Position numbers and translations under genes: made by a program
Assembly: GCA_015522385.1 (NCBI GenBank)
Contig: WAMJ01000150.1
Coordinates: 1 to 8,877, forward strand
Direction: 5' to 3'
Source of the DNA: Candidatus Heimdallarchaeota archaeon
GTDB taxonomy: Archaea > Asgardarchaeota > Heimdallarchaeia > Heimdallarchaeales > Kariarchaeaceae
Length of the DNA stretch: 8,877 nt
The notes under the pieces: generated by a model
What the model saw: only the letters and a program-made list of their open reading frames with translations
What the model was told of the DNA's origin: nothing
Databases searched by the model: none
In this document: positions 1 to 5,417 of the stretch, one piece after another
Position numbering within the stretch: the first letter of the stretch is position 1
Layout of the letters: the number at the start of each line of letters is the position of its first letter

Positions 1-276
1 GCTAAACACATCGTGTTTCAATCCCTAGAAGGGTAAGATCGCTTCTGCGACGCTGGAGAGTATCTGGAGCACTCCAGCCGTGTAATTGCGTTTCAATCCC
101 TAGAAGGGTAAGATCGCTTCTGCGACCGTAAATTGGATAAGCTCAGCCCGTCTGAGTTGAAATCGTTTCAATCCCTAGAAGGGTAAGATCGCTTCTGCGA
201 CTGTATGCAGAGTCAAGTGGTGATTTTGAAGTTGCTGTTGTTTCAATCCCTAGAAGGGTAAGATCGCTTCTGCGAC
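1..276 (-). CRISPR. CRISPR array, leader-proximal end, four 37-nt repeats
   Basis: Four identical 37-nt repeats lie at 15-51, 90-126, 165-201 and 240-276. They are separated by three unrelated spacers of exactly 38 nt (52-89, 127-164, 202-239). Bases 1-14 are the end of another spacer, so the array continues beyond the left edge. Read on the plus strand the repeat begins GTTTCAAT and ends TGCGAC. Read on the minus strand it ends in ATTGAAAC, the usual 8-nt 5' handle of Cas6-processed type I/III crRNAs, so I infer leftward transcription with the leader to the right of 276. The minus-strand repeat can form two small hairpins, TCGC-AGAA-GCGA and CCCT-TCT-AGGG, the second immediately before the handle. 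No decay is seen in any copy, as expected near a leader. No cas gene is in the window, so the subtype is unknown (I-A, I-B, I-D or III possible). Confidence 0.97.
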
Positions 277-430
277 CGCAAGGTAATTTATGTCCTCACC
301 CGTCTGTGATAAGGATTTCGAAACGGTAAAATTCCCTTACCCCGAATCGAGATTCTCGTTGAAAATACGACTACAGACTCCCACGACATATGTCACATTC
401 AGATACGTCATGTAGTATTTAAACCCGAGA
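277..430 (-). promoter_or_regulatory. Probable CRISPR leader
   Basis: This stretch lies between the last repeat and larE, on the side from which the array should be transcribed given its ATTGAAAC handle. It has no coding signal. It carries a TATA-like TTTAAATA on the minus strand (416-423), which would give a transcript start near 394, and a second AT-rich element near 284-292. The word CGAGATTCT occurs twice (348-356 and 426-434). The first copy lies in overlapping small palindromes, GAATC-GA-GATTC and CGAGA-T-TCTCG. These are candidate integration or regulator sites, but that is inference. The exact leader limit cannot be read from one sequence. Confidence 0.5.
416..423. promoter_or_regulatory. 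Near-palindromic TATA box between CRISPR leader and larE
   Basis: TATTTAAA on the plus strand reads TTTAAATA on the minus strand, so it resembles an archaeal TATA box both ways. Rightward it would start transcription near 445 and give larE a leader of about 45 nt. Leftward it would start near 394, inside the CRISPR leader. Both uses are inferred from spacing alone. Confidence 0.35.
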
Positions 431-458
431 TTCTGTGGTTAACTTGCATCTTCCCAAT

Positions 459-466
459 GCTTATTA
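459..466 (+). promoter_or_regulatory. TATA-like box for leaderless larE
   Basis: GCTTATTA is centred about 26 nt before the ATG at 489. That is the same spacing seen for the boxes of the other genes in the window, and the word resembles the larB box CTTTATTA. It supports a leaderless transcript beginning at ATG 489. The stronger box at 416-423 would instead give a short 5' leader. A GGTGA at 473-477, 11 nt before the ATG, could then act as a ribosome-binding site. Confidence 0.35.
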
Positions 467-488
467 CCATGTGGTGAGTACTCAACTT

Positions 489-1310
489 ATGCTCAGGATC
501 ATCGACGACGAGTCAGTGGCTGCCAAGATCGACAAGGTTCACACCTTGGTCCGCAATAAACGTGTCATCGTGGCATATTCTGGGGGAGTGGACTCCAGTG
601 TCTTGGCATCACTGGTCAGCGACGTCGCCACAGAGACGAGACTGGTCATGCAGATCGGAGAGTCAGTCGGTATCGGCGAGCGGGAGTTTGCACAGAGAGA
701 GGCGGAGAGCATGGGGCATGACCTCTATTTCATGAGGTACGAGGAGTACAAAGAGAGTGAGGAGTACAGGCTAAATCCGTCCGACAGATGCTATTACTGC
801 AAGTCTCTCCTCCACAACAAGCTGGAGGAATATAGGCGGAGGAACGGGTTCGACCTTGTGGTTAACGGAACCAACGCATCAGACCTCGGGGGTCATCGTC
901 CAGGATACAAAGCTGTCCTCGAGAAAGGGGCACTCTCACCGCTAGTTCTGGCAGGACTGACCAAGCCGGAGATCAGGAGGATTGCCTCGGATCGAGGACT
1001 GGAGAGCGCGGATAAGCCGGCGACACCATGTATAGCCTCCAGGGTGATCACCGGGGTGGAGATCAGTCCTAAGATACTCAGGGAGATCAGGGAGGGGGAG
1101 CACGCACTCAAACGGGCGTTCGGATTCAGGATAATCAGAATGCGACATGACGGCAGAAGTTTCATCATGGAGCTCGGAGAGCAGGAGACTATTCCCACGA
1201 TTGCGGAGGTCCAGCAAGTCCTAGCGAAGAGTGGAGTCGACAGGGAGGTCACAGAAATCAGACGGTACAGACCGTATGTACCAAGCTCTCACCGATACAA
1301 TGAAATATGA
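489..1310 (+). CDS. larE: LarE, ATP-dependent sulfur transferase of nickel-pincer cofactor synthesis
   Basis: LarE is a cytoplasmic PP-loop enzyme. It adenylates the carboxylates of pyridinium-3,5-biscarboxylate mononucleotide and swaps them for thiocarboxylates, which later bind nickel in the lactate racemase-type cofactor. The frame shows the PP-loop SGGVDSS at residues 31-37 (numbered from ATG 489), then NGTNASDLGGHRPG with the usual substrate-loop residues, and PCIASR near residue 180. Cys101 and Cys104 in a CYYC motif plus Cys181 give the three-cysteine pattern of the [4Fe-4S]-type LarE known from Thermotoga and methanogens, which can use external sulfide or persulfide rather than sacrificing its own cysteine. 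The frame is open from GTG 435, which would give 291 aa. I prefer ATG 489 (273 aa), because it fits the family length of about 270 and a TATA-like box lies 26 nt upstream. The partner larB is 1.7 kb downstream and not co-transcribed. Other PP-loop ATPases are the only alternative, and the motifs argue against them. Confidence 0.93.
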   Translation: MLRIIDDESVAAKIDKVHTLVRNKRVIVAYSGGVDSSVLASLVSDVATETRLVMQIGESVGIGEREFAQREAESMGHDLYFMRYEEYKESEEYRLNPSDRCYYCKSLLHNKLEEYRRRNGFDLVVNGTNASDLGGHRPGYKAVLEKGALSPLVLAGLTKPEIRRIASDRGLESADKPATPCIASRVITGVEISPKILREIREGEHALKRAFGFRIIRMRHDGRSFIMELGEQETIPTIAEVQQVLAKSGVDREVTEIRRYRPYVPSSHRYNEI

Positions 1311-1401
1311 CCTGTGAGAATATACTTGGGATGTGTTCATTAGTCGTGTATAAGTAACCTCATTGAGTTGTGGTACAGGACATCGAAGATCTGGACGATA
1401 G

Positions 1402-1927
1402 ATGAAGAAAAGTTTACAAGTCATCCTGAATCTACTGTCAAACAGATCCAAAATTACTCCAGTAGAAATAGATCATAGAGTATTTTCCACTCTTGTTGTC
1501 TAAGAATGTGTCTTGGAAATATGAAGTGTATACCAAAGAACAGGGGACGAACCAATTAAATTGTCGGGTAGAAGTATCATGCTCACATGAGAAATCGTCC
1601 ACCAGAAGATTATTCTGAGGAAGAGAAATTACAAGAAGTTAAGAGGTTCCTTCATGAAAATCAGGGCAGATTGGAGGATACGATCAGAGTATATATATCT
1701 ACCACTACAACAAAACATTTTTGGAGTTATGAAGGCTTATAGTAATGATTTATCAAATAATGATGTGGGATAAATATTGCTGAAAATAAGAAATTAGAAT
1801 TACTAAATCGGGAAAACGATTAGGTGAACAACTTTACGCACTTCGATCTCAAACCTACTATACCTCTACTCGACATGTTGATAATATGTCATTGGAGAGC
1901 CTGATACCCGAATTATATTCAACCTGA
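1402..1927 (+). pseudogene. Possible decayed winged-helix regulator
   Basis: Three coding-like pieces run in the same direction but in different frames. At 1402-1503 a 33-codon piece contains VILNLLSNRSKITPVEI, which looks like the start of a helix-turn-helix domain. At 1587-1742 a charged 51-codon piece contains EEEKLQEVKRFLHENQ. At 1799-1927 the piece ITKSGKRLGEQLYALRSQ resembles the wing and dimer helix of PadR or MarR-like regulators. Their total span, about 175 codons, fits such a regulator broken by stops and frameshifts. I do not recognise a specific family member. The pieces could also be chance open stretches or separate small genes. Composition is more AT-rich than in the flanking genes. 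Confidence 0.3.
1587..1742 (+). CDS. Possible 51-residue small protein, unknown
   Basis: This short ATG frame begins MRNRPPEDYSEEEKLQEVKR and ends SYEGL. It is hydrophilic and likely helical in its first 35 residues, with no cysteine pair, membrane span or recognisable motif. An ATTAAAT element at 1555-1561 sits about 29 nt before the ATG, slightly far for a leaderless start. It may be a free-standing small gene, or simply the middle piece of the decayed reading frame described at 1402-1927. The second reading is at least as likely. No function can be assigned. Confidence 0.2.
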   Translation: MRNRPPEDYSEEEKLQEVKRFLHENQGRLEDTIRVYISTTTTKHFWSYEGL

Positions 1928-1976
1928 ACTAAGGTCTGGATGCACAGTTTAACAGGAACATTCGGTAAAAGGAATT

Positions 1977-2153
1977 CTACACGGATAAGAGGAACTCGTC
2001 CAGCTCCGAGCCGATGATCCTCACCGTTCAGTATGACGATCGGCGAGTACCTATCACCTTACGCATGAGCTTCTGTACCAATATATCCCCCACGACCTCC
2101 CGCCTGAATCTGTTCTGCAGGGCGAGGTCATTGGTCAAGGAGAGGGGCCTTCT
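1977..2153 (-). pseudogene. Unidentified coding remnant with one internal stop
   Basis: On the minus strand, 58 codons run between a TAG (2154-2156) and a TAG (1977-1979) with a single TGA at 2028-2030. The part before the TGA includes LTNDLALQNRFRREVVGDI followed by LVQKLMRKVIGTRRSSY. The part after it includes RIIGSELDEFLLSV. Both parts look protein-like, with regularly spaced hydrophobic and charged residues, and they stay in one frame. There is no credible start codon at the upstream end, so this would be the C-terminal remnant of a gene. I do not recognise the family. A chance open frame remains possible. Confidence 0.25.
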
Positions 2154-2179
2154 CTACCTCACAGTATAGCTTAGCAAGA

Positions 2180-2275
2180 AGCTCTAGGCGGGACTTGAAC
2201 CCGCGACCTCGACATGTTTGTCGGAAGTTTGCGTCCGTTACCAATGACGCGCTCTGCCGGCTGAGCTACTAGAGC
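2180..2275 (-). tRNA. tRNA-Thr(GGT) with a 23-nt intron at 37/38
   Basis: Reading from 2275 leftward, the acceptor strand GCTCTAG pairs with CTAGAGC. The D arm is GCTC-AGCCGGCA-GAGC and the T arm is GCGGG-TTCAAGT-CCCGC. The anticodon is GGT in the loop TTGGTA|A, so it reads Thr ACY codons. The G1-C72 and C2-G71 pairs and discriminator T suit archaeal tRNA-Thr. CCA is not encoded. A 23-nt intron (2216-2238) interrupts the gene after base 37. It forms a bulge-helix-bulge: bulges TAA and ACA flank a short TTG:CAA helix, and an inner CGG:CCG stem closes the intron. Two oddities are a U29-U41 mismatch in the anticodon stem and a weak central helix with G35 opposite A. Confidence 0.93.
2216..2238 (-). 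other. tRNA intron with bulge-helix-bulge splice sites
   Basis: The intron begins ACGGACG and ends GACAAAC in the tRNA sense. It is removed by the archaeal splicing endonuclease, which recognises the bulge-helix-bulge. The cut points fall after the second base of each 3-nt bulge, TA|A and AC|A. The inner stem is CGG:CCG with a loop of ten bases. The limits follow from the canonical 37/38 position and the bulge geometry. Confidence 0.8.
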
Positions 2276-2322
2276 ATGTCAGAAGGGAGAACCGTTCTGA
2301 ACAATCTCCTGTCGGTGGATGC

Positions 2323-2332
2323 AAATTTAAGA
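2323..2332 (-). promoter_or_regulatory. Possible TATA box for tRNA-Thr
   Basis: The minus strand reads TCTTAAATTT, centred about 52 nt before the 5' end of the tRNA. A start 25 nt downstream would give a pre-tRNA leader of roughly 25-30 nt. This is the only AT-rich box close upstream of the gene. Confidence 0.3.
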
Positions 2333-2425
2333 AATTCGGTTAGGAGCGCGGTCAAAGTCATTCTCAGCCTGTTGAGATTGTGCTTTGTCTGAGTGATTTA
2401 TCCTGGTTCTCTTCTGGCTTTGTGT

Positions 2426-2463
2426 CGCAATGATTTCTCGGGAATCATTTACCGGGAATTGCG
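2426..2463. repeat. Nested inverted repeat
   Basis: The outer arms CGCAAT (2426-2431) and ATTGCG (2458-2463) enclose an inner hairpin TGATTTC-TCG-GGAATCA (2431-2447), which has seven pairs including one G-T. The element is compact and lies in otherwise unstructured sequence. It could be a structured RNA or a regulator site. No C/D or H/ACA box motif is clear. Confidence 0.4.
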
Positions 2464-2592
2464 AGGATAGATCTCGGGGATGAGGTCGAATTAAAGGATT
2501 ACATCGACTTGTGAATTGAACTCCCTTGTTTGCAGATCTGCCTGTTGCTCTATACTGGAGGTCATTCTCATATCCAGAAGGAGCATGAGATG

Positions 2593-2815
2593 TTTCCAGA
2601 GGCTCGTTTGGACTGTGGAGAATGAGATGAACTCACGATCATCGTGGAGAAAATCACTGCATTCTCTTTCCAGAGGCTCGTTTGGACTGTGGAGAATGAG
2701 AGGGTCTCACGACCATCGTGGAGGGAAAATCACTGCATTCTCTTTCCAGAGGCTCGTTTGGACTGTGGAGAATGAGATGAACTCACGATCATCGTCGGGG
2801 GAAAGACTGCAACCT
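2593..2815. repeat. Three-copy tandem repeat, unit about 75 bp
   Basis: Copies start at 2593, 2667 and 2743, each with TTTCCAGAGGCTCGTTTGGA followed by CTGTGGAGAATGAGA. The second half of each unit carries a near-palindrome, ACGATCATCGT in the first and third copies and ACGACCATCGT in the second. CATTCTC and GAGAATG in the second and third copies can pair as a 7-bp stem (2660-2666 with 2692-2698; 2736-2742 with 2768-2774), with TCCA and TGGA pairing inside. A degenerate fourth copy may lie at about 2558-2592. The near-identity of the copies suggests recent expansion. Confidence 0.9.
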
Positions 2816-2963
2816 TTTCAAGAATATAGTTTGAATTTTGGAGAAATGGGTGGTAGATCTTGACGAATTCTCCTGGGTCATGACTATGGGTATATATCCC
2901 TTGAATTGTATCTTTGGGGAACTGAGGTGAGATTTTGGGGAGTACATGTGAGTACCGATTGTG

Positions 2964-2971
2964 CTTTATTA
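2964..2971 (+). promoter_or_regulatory. TATA-like box for leaderless larB
   Basis: CTTTATTA is centred about 25 nt before the GTG at 2992, which places transcription initiation at or next to the start codon. Confidence 0.5.
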
Positions 2972-2991
2972 GACAGATTTTTAGTTGACTC

Positions 2992-3642
2992 GTGACAAGA
3001 GTGAGATACGACCACCACCGTCGAGACAGGACCGGTGTCGTGGAGGCTATACTGGCTGAGGGGAAGAGCGATGCCGACCTGTTACTTTCGATCGAGGCTG
3101 CACTTTCCAAGGAGCCTTATGTGCTGGTGACGCGTGTTAGCGACGAGCGTGCATCACTTATTGCGAAGGAGTTTATTCTTGCAGTTCACCGATCTTCTAC
3201 CCTGGTGGTTGGGAAGTTTGAGCGAAAGGAGCTTGTTCCTGAGGTCGGGATCATTGCTGCAGGGACGAGTGACTCTGATGTTGTTGACGAGATTGAGGTC
3301 TCGTTGATGGTGCATGGGATCGGTGCTTATCGGTTACAGGACGTTGGGGTGGCGAACCTCGAGCGGACGAGGAGGGCGATGGAGGAGATATCGATGGTTG
3401 AGACGGTGAGGGTTCTCGTCCTCGTGGCTGGGCAGGAGGGTGCGTTGTTCTCAGTCGTTCCTGGAATGACGAGATTACCTTGTATAGCAGTCCCTAGTCC
3501 AGTTGGATACGGGCTTGGGGGCAAGGGGGTCTCTGCGTTGTACTCTGCGCTGCAGAGCTGCTCACCTGGGCTGGTCACGGTTAATGTTGGTAATGGCTTT
3601 GGAGCTGCAGCTTTCTGTGTGAAGTACCTTTCCCAGTTTTAG
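2992..3642 (+). CDS. larB: LarB, pyridinium-3,5-biscarboxylate mononucleotide synthase
   Basis: LarB carboxylates nicotinic acid adenine dinucleotide at C5 and hydrolyses its phosphoanhydride, giving the substrate of LarE. It is related to the PurE carboxylase. The N-terminus has YDHHRRDRTG (residues 6-15) followed by AEGKS, the usual LarB opening. The PurE-like GTSDSDVVDE motif is at 91-100, PSPVGYGLGGKG at 168-179, and LQSCSPG with the conserved catalytic-type Cys190, followed by NGFGAAAF, near the end. The start is GTG 2992: an in-frame TGA lies two codons upstream and a TATA-like box about 25 nt upstream. At 216 aa it lacks roughly the first 30 residues, a helical segment, of typical LarB (about 245-255 aa). 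The NIDNGFGA signature I remember for the family reads NVGNGFGA here, an Asp-to-Gly change. The downstream gene is convergent and unrelated. Confidence 0.92.
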   Translation: MTRVRYDHHRRDRTGVVEAILAEGKSDADLLLSIEAALSKEPYVLVTRVSDERASLIAKEFILAVHRSSTLVVGKFERKELVPEVGIIAAGTSDSDVVDEIEVSLMVHGIGAYRLQDVGVANLERTRRAMEEISMVETVRVLVLVAGQEGALFSVVPGMTRLPCIAVPSPVGYGLGGKGVSALYSALQSCSPGLVTVNVGNGFGAAAFCVKYLSQF

Positions 3643-3948
3643 ACATAATGTATTGACCGACCCCTAGGAATTCTACAATTAGTGTTGTGTAAATACTCTA
3701 TAGGAATTCTACAGTTAGTATCGTGTATATACTCCCCTATAAGAATTGTACAACTAGTATCGTGTGCACATATTAATTTATCATCTCCTCGATGATTTAC
3801 GCGTAGAATTTATGTTGTGTGACTATTTCGTCACGTGAATACTATTGTTTACTTCAACCGAATGGGCATTAGATATCATGGATTATATTGCACTTAGCTC
3901 CTGGAGATGACTGGGATCAGGAAGAGGGGAATATCACATATCCTCGGG
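3643..3948. other. Convergent intergenic region with short tandem repeats
   Basis: This gap separates the 3' end of larB from the 3' end of the minus-strand surface-protein gene. It is AT-rich and contains the three-copy repeat at 3664-3775, with perhaps a fourth degenerate copy near 3803-3830 (GTAGAATTTATGTTGTGTGA). No gene or clear terminator hairpin is visible. Confidence 0.5.
3664..3775. repeat. Short tandem repeat, three units of 36-39 bp
   Basis: Units start at 3665, 3701 and 3740 with TAGGAATTCTAC, TAGGAATTCTAC and TAAGAATTGTAC. Each is followed by (A/G)TTAGT or ACTAGT, then GTTGTGT or ATCGTGT. The units have diverged by several substitutions and differ in length. They lie between two convergent genes, where a transcription-stop or chromatin role is conceivable. 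Confidence 0.75.
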
Positions 3949-5268
3949 TCACTCTCGTGGAGACTCGGGGTACAGTTCCTGTATATTCTTCGATCTCCTA
4001 ATTCTGGAAATATAATAGATATTGATACCGATGATTATTATATCGAGACTATATGACAATGTAACTGGATTGATCATTGATAAGGCAGAGCCACTGGATT
4101 CAATTCTGACAACTTTTGAGGCATTGTTGCTGCTGTAGATATAGAATAATTTCTCCGAGACTATGCCCATGAATTTCAATGTTGAGGACTCCACAAGAGG
4201 CACCATATTGTCGCTGAATGAGTCGATCAGGACTGTAGAGACCGTGTCTTCCGAGATGAAAAGACCGATATTGAATTCGTCGTAAGCTGACCGCTCGATC
4301 TTCTCAAGCGGGAAGAACCACCCGCCCTCCGTGCTGATCACCCTGGCCATGGTGATGTCAAGGAGCACTGGTCTACCTACCTGACCAGTCGCAGGGACGA
4401 AGCTGATTGGGTCATTCGTCCTGTACAGTACCTCTGAATCTGGTGCAATGATCTCCGTCTCTCCTCCGAGACGATGGATTGCAATATTTATCTGATCTGG
4501 TAGTGGCAGGATGGTGTAGGACTCTCCGATGTCAGGGGAGTATCTCGTGACGTTGAATTCGCGGTAGGGTACACGAGTAGAGAGTAACTGCTGGACGAAG
4601 GCCCCATCTACCGAGTTGATGTACAAGAGGTCATCTATGTACATAATCTCCTCGATGCCCTCGGTCGGAGGTACATCAAGCACCTTGTCAGCAGTGAGAC
4701 CGTTTCCTCCCCATGTAAATGTATTTATCCTTGAGCGCTGGGAGTCGATCTTGGAGAGCATGAAGAACGGATCTGGGATGTTGTCCACGATCCCGACCTC
4801 TGCGTTGGCGAGCGGAGCGAGTCCCCTGTCACCTCCTGATAATTCGTAGAGAGCACCGAGGAGATTCTCGCTGTAGACCAGATTCCCGTTGGAGTAGACG
4901 TAGAAGTTAGTATCAGTCAGGGGTGCATCCTGTCCCACCGAGTCGAAGTAGAGGGCTGTCTGGCCGTCATTGAGGACATGTATCTCGGGGAGGATGCTCC
5001 GGGGCAGATCGATGGTAAACTGCCTGATATTCACCATGTCCATGTCGTAGTCCTCGACGTCGAGTTTGTACCCTGCCGGGGAGATATCGAGCTCGTAGTT
5101 CCTCACACCACCTGACCATACCCTGATGGTGTTCAGGTTAGAGTTGTTAATGTCCCACGCGTTCACGAAGAATCTGGTAGATCCTGTTGTGTCCAAGAAG
5201 TATCCAGTGGTGAGATGGGAGAGGAGGGCGAACACGATTGACATCAGCAGTATATCCCTGTACTTCAC
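3949..5268 (-). CDS. Doubly membrane-anchored surface protein, paralogue A
   Basis: I do not recognise a named family. The 439-residue product has an N-terminal membrane span (about residues 6-24, after MKYR), then some 375 polar residues, then a second span (about 402-421) and a short basic cytoplasmic tail ending QELYPESPRE. By the positive-inside rule both ends are in the cytoplasm and the bulk is outside the cell. The external part alternates short hydrophobic strands with acidic turns and may be a beta-propeller or similar beta-rich fold. It has no cysteines or enzymatic motif that I can see. It is homologous to the next gene upstream. The two proteins align without gaps over the first 140 residues, with about 43 identities by hand count, sharing WSGG at 51-54, LxDG at 99-102 and VYS at 131-133. 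The GTG start is supported by a TATA box 25 nt upstream. Confidence 0.85.
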   Translation of the reverse strand: MKYRDILLMSIVFALLSHLTTGYFLDTTGSTRFFVNAWDINNSNLNTIRVWSGGVRNYELDISPAGYKLDVEDYDMDMVNIRQFTIDLPRSILPEIHVLNDGQTALYFDSVGQDAPLTDTNFYVYSNGNLVYSENLLGALYELSGGDRGLAPLANAEVGIVDNIPDPFFMLSKIDSQRSRINTFTWGGNGLTADKVLDVPPTEGIEEIMYIDDLLYINSVDGAFVQQLLSTRVPYREFNVTRYSPDIGESYTILPLPDQINIAIHRLGGETEIIAPDSEVLYRTNDPISFVPATGQVGRPVLLDITMARVISTEGGWFFPLEKIERSAYDEFNIGLFISEDTVSTVLIDSFSDNMVPLVESSTLKFMGIVSEKLFYIYSSNNASKVVRIESSGSALSMINPVTLSYSLDIIIIGINIYYISRIRRSKNIQELYPESPRE

Positions 5269-5289
5269 GGCCGATATACGGTGGAAATA

Positions 5290-5297
5290 AATATAAA
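5290..5297 (-). promoter_or_regulatory. TATA box for surface-protein paralogue A
   Basis: The minus strand reads TTTATATT within a longer AT run and is centred about 25 nt before GTG 5268, as expected for a leaderless transcript. Confidence 0.6.
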
Positions 5298-5417
5298 TTT
5301 ACCACACGCAGGGATAGAGAGAAGAGCATTCTGTACTGCATCATCACCAAGAGTACGCGCTGCATCTATAGAATAATCGAACACACAAGATGAGCTTGAT
5401 CTGAGGCCAGACTGTGC

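Larger units (their letters stand above)
1311..2179. other. Gene-poor interval with decaying coding remnants
   Basis: No intact long gene is present here on either strand. The plus strand from 1402 to 1927 holds short coding-like pieces in different frames. The minus strand from 2153 to 1977 holds a second piece interrupted by one stop. Between and around them I see only AT-rich unique sequence. I find no terminal inverted repeats, no copy of the tRNA 3' end and no transposase motif, so the cause of the decay is not visible. Confidence 0.5.
2276..2991. other. Noncoding interval between tRNA-Thr and larB
   Basis: These 716 bases carry no gene I can support. They hold the tRNA promoter region, a nested inverted repeat at 2426-2463, a three-copy tandem repeat at 2593-2815, and the larB promoter at the right end. 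One plus-strand frame is open from 2516 to 2863, but it simply reads through the tandem repeat. Neighbouring copies are read in different frames because the spacings of 74 and 76 nt are not multiples of three, so it is not a credible protein. Confidence 0.6.

Noticed and set aside
435..488. N-terminal extension of LarE from GTG 435
   Set aside because: Eighteen extra residues are not expected for the family. GTG 435 is only about 15 nt past the TATTTAAA box, upstream of its likely start point, while ATG 489 has a box at 26 nt.
893..1451. Minus-strand frames over larE and its 3' flank
   Set aside because: They are antisense to the conserved LarE coding sequence and show no motif or promoter.
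2180..2275. tRNA-Thr as an integration site of a mobile element
   Set aside because: I looked for a second copy of the tRNA 3' end and for an integrase. Neither is present in the window.
2180..2275. Class II tRNA (Leu or Ser) with a long variable arm instead of an intron
   Set aside because: The variable arm would be about 27 nt and the anticodon loop ten bases. The 37/38 intron reading gives a 7-base loop, exact 3-nt bulges and Thr identity elements.
2516..2863. A 115-codon plus-strand frame over the tandem repeat
   Set aside because: It reads through the minisatellite. Adjacent copies are translated in different frames because the spacings are 74 and 76 nt, and it has no promoter-like box at the right distance.
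2730..3110. A 126-codon minus-strand frame
   Set aside because: It overlaps the larB start and the repeat on the opposite strand. larB is secure by its motifs, so this is a shadow frame.
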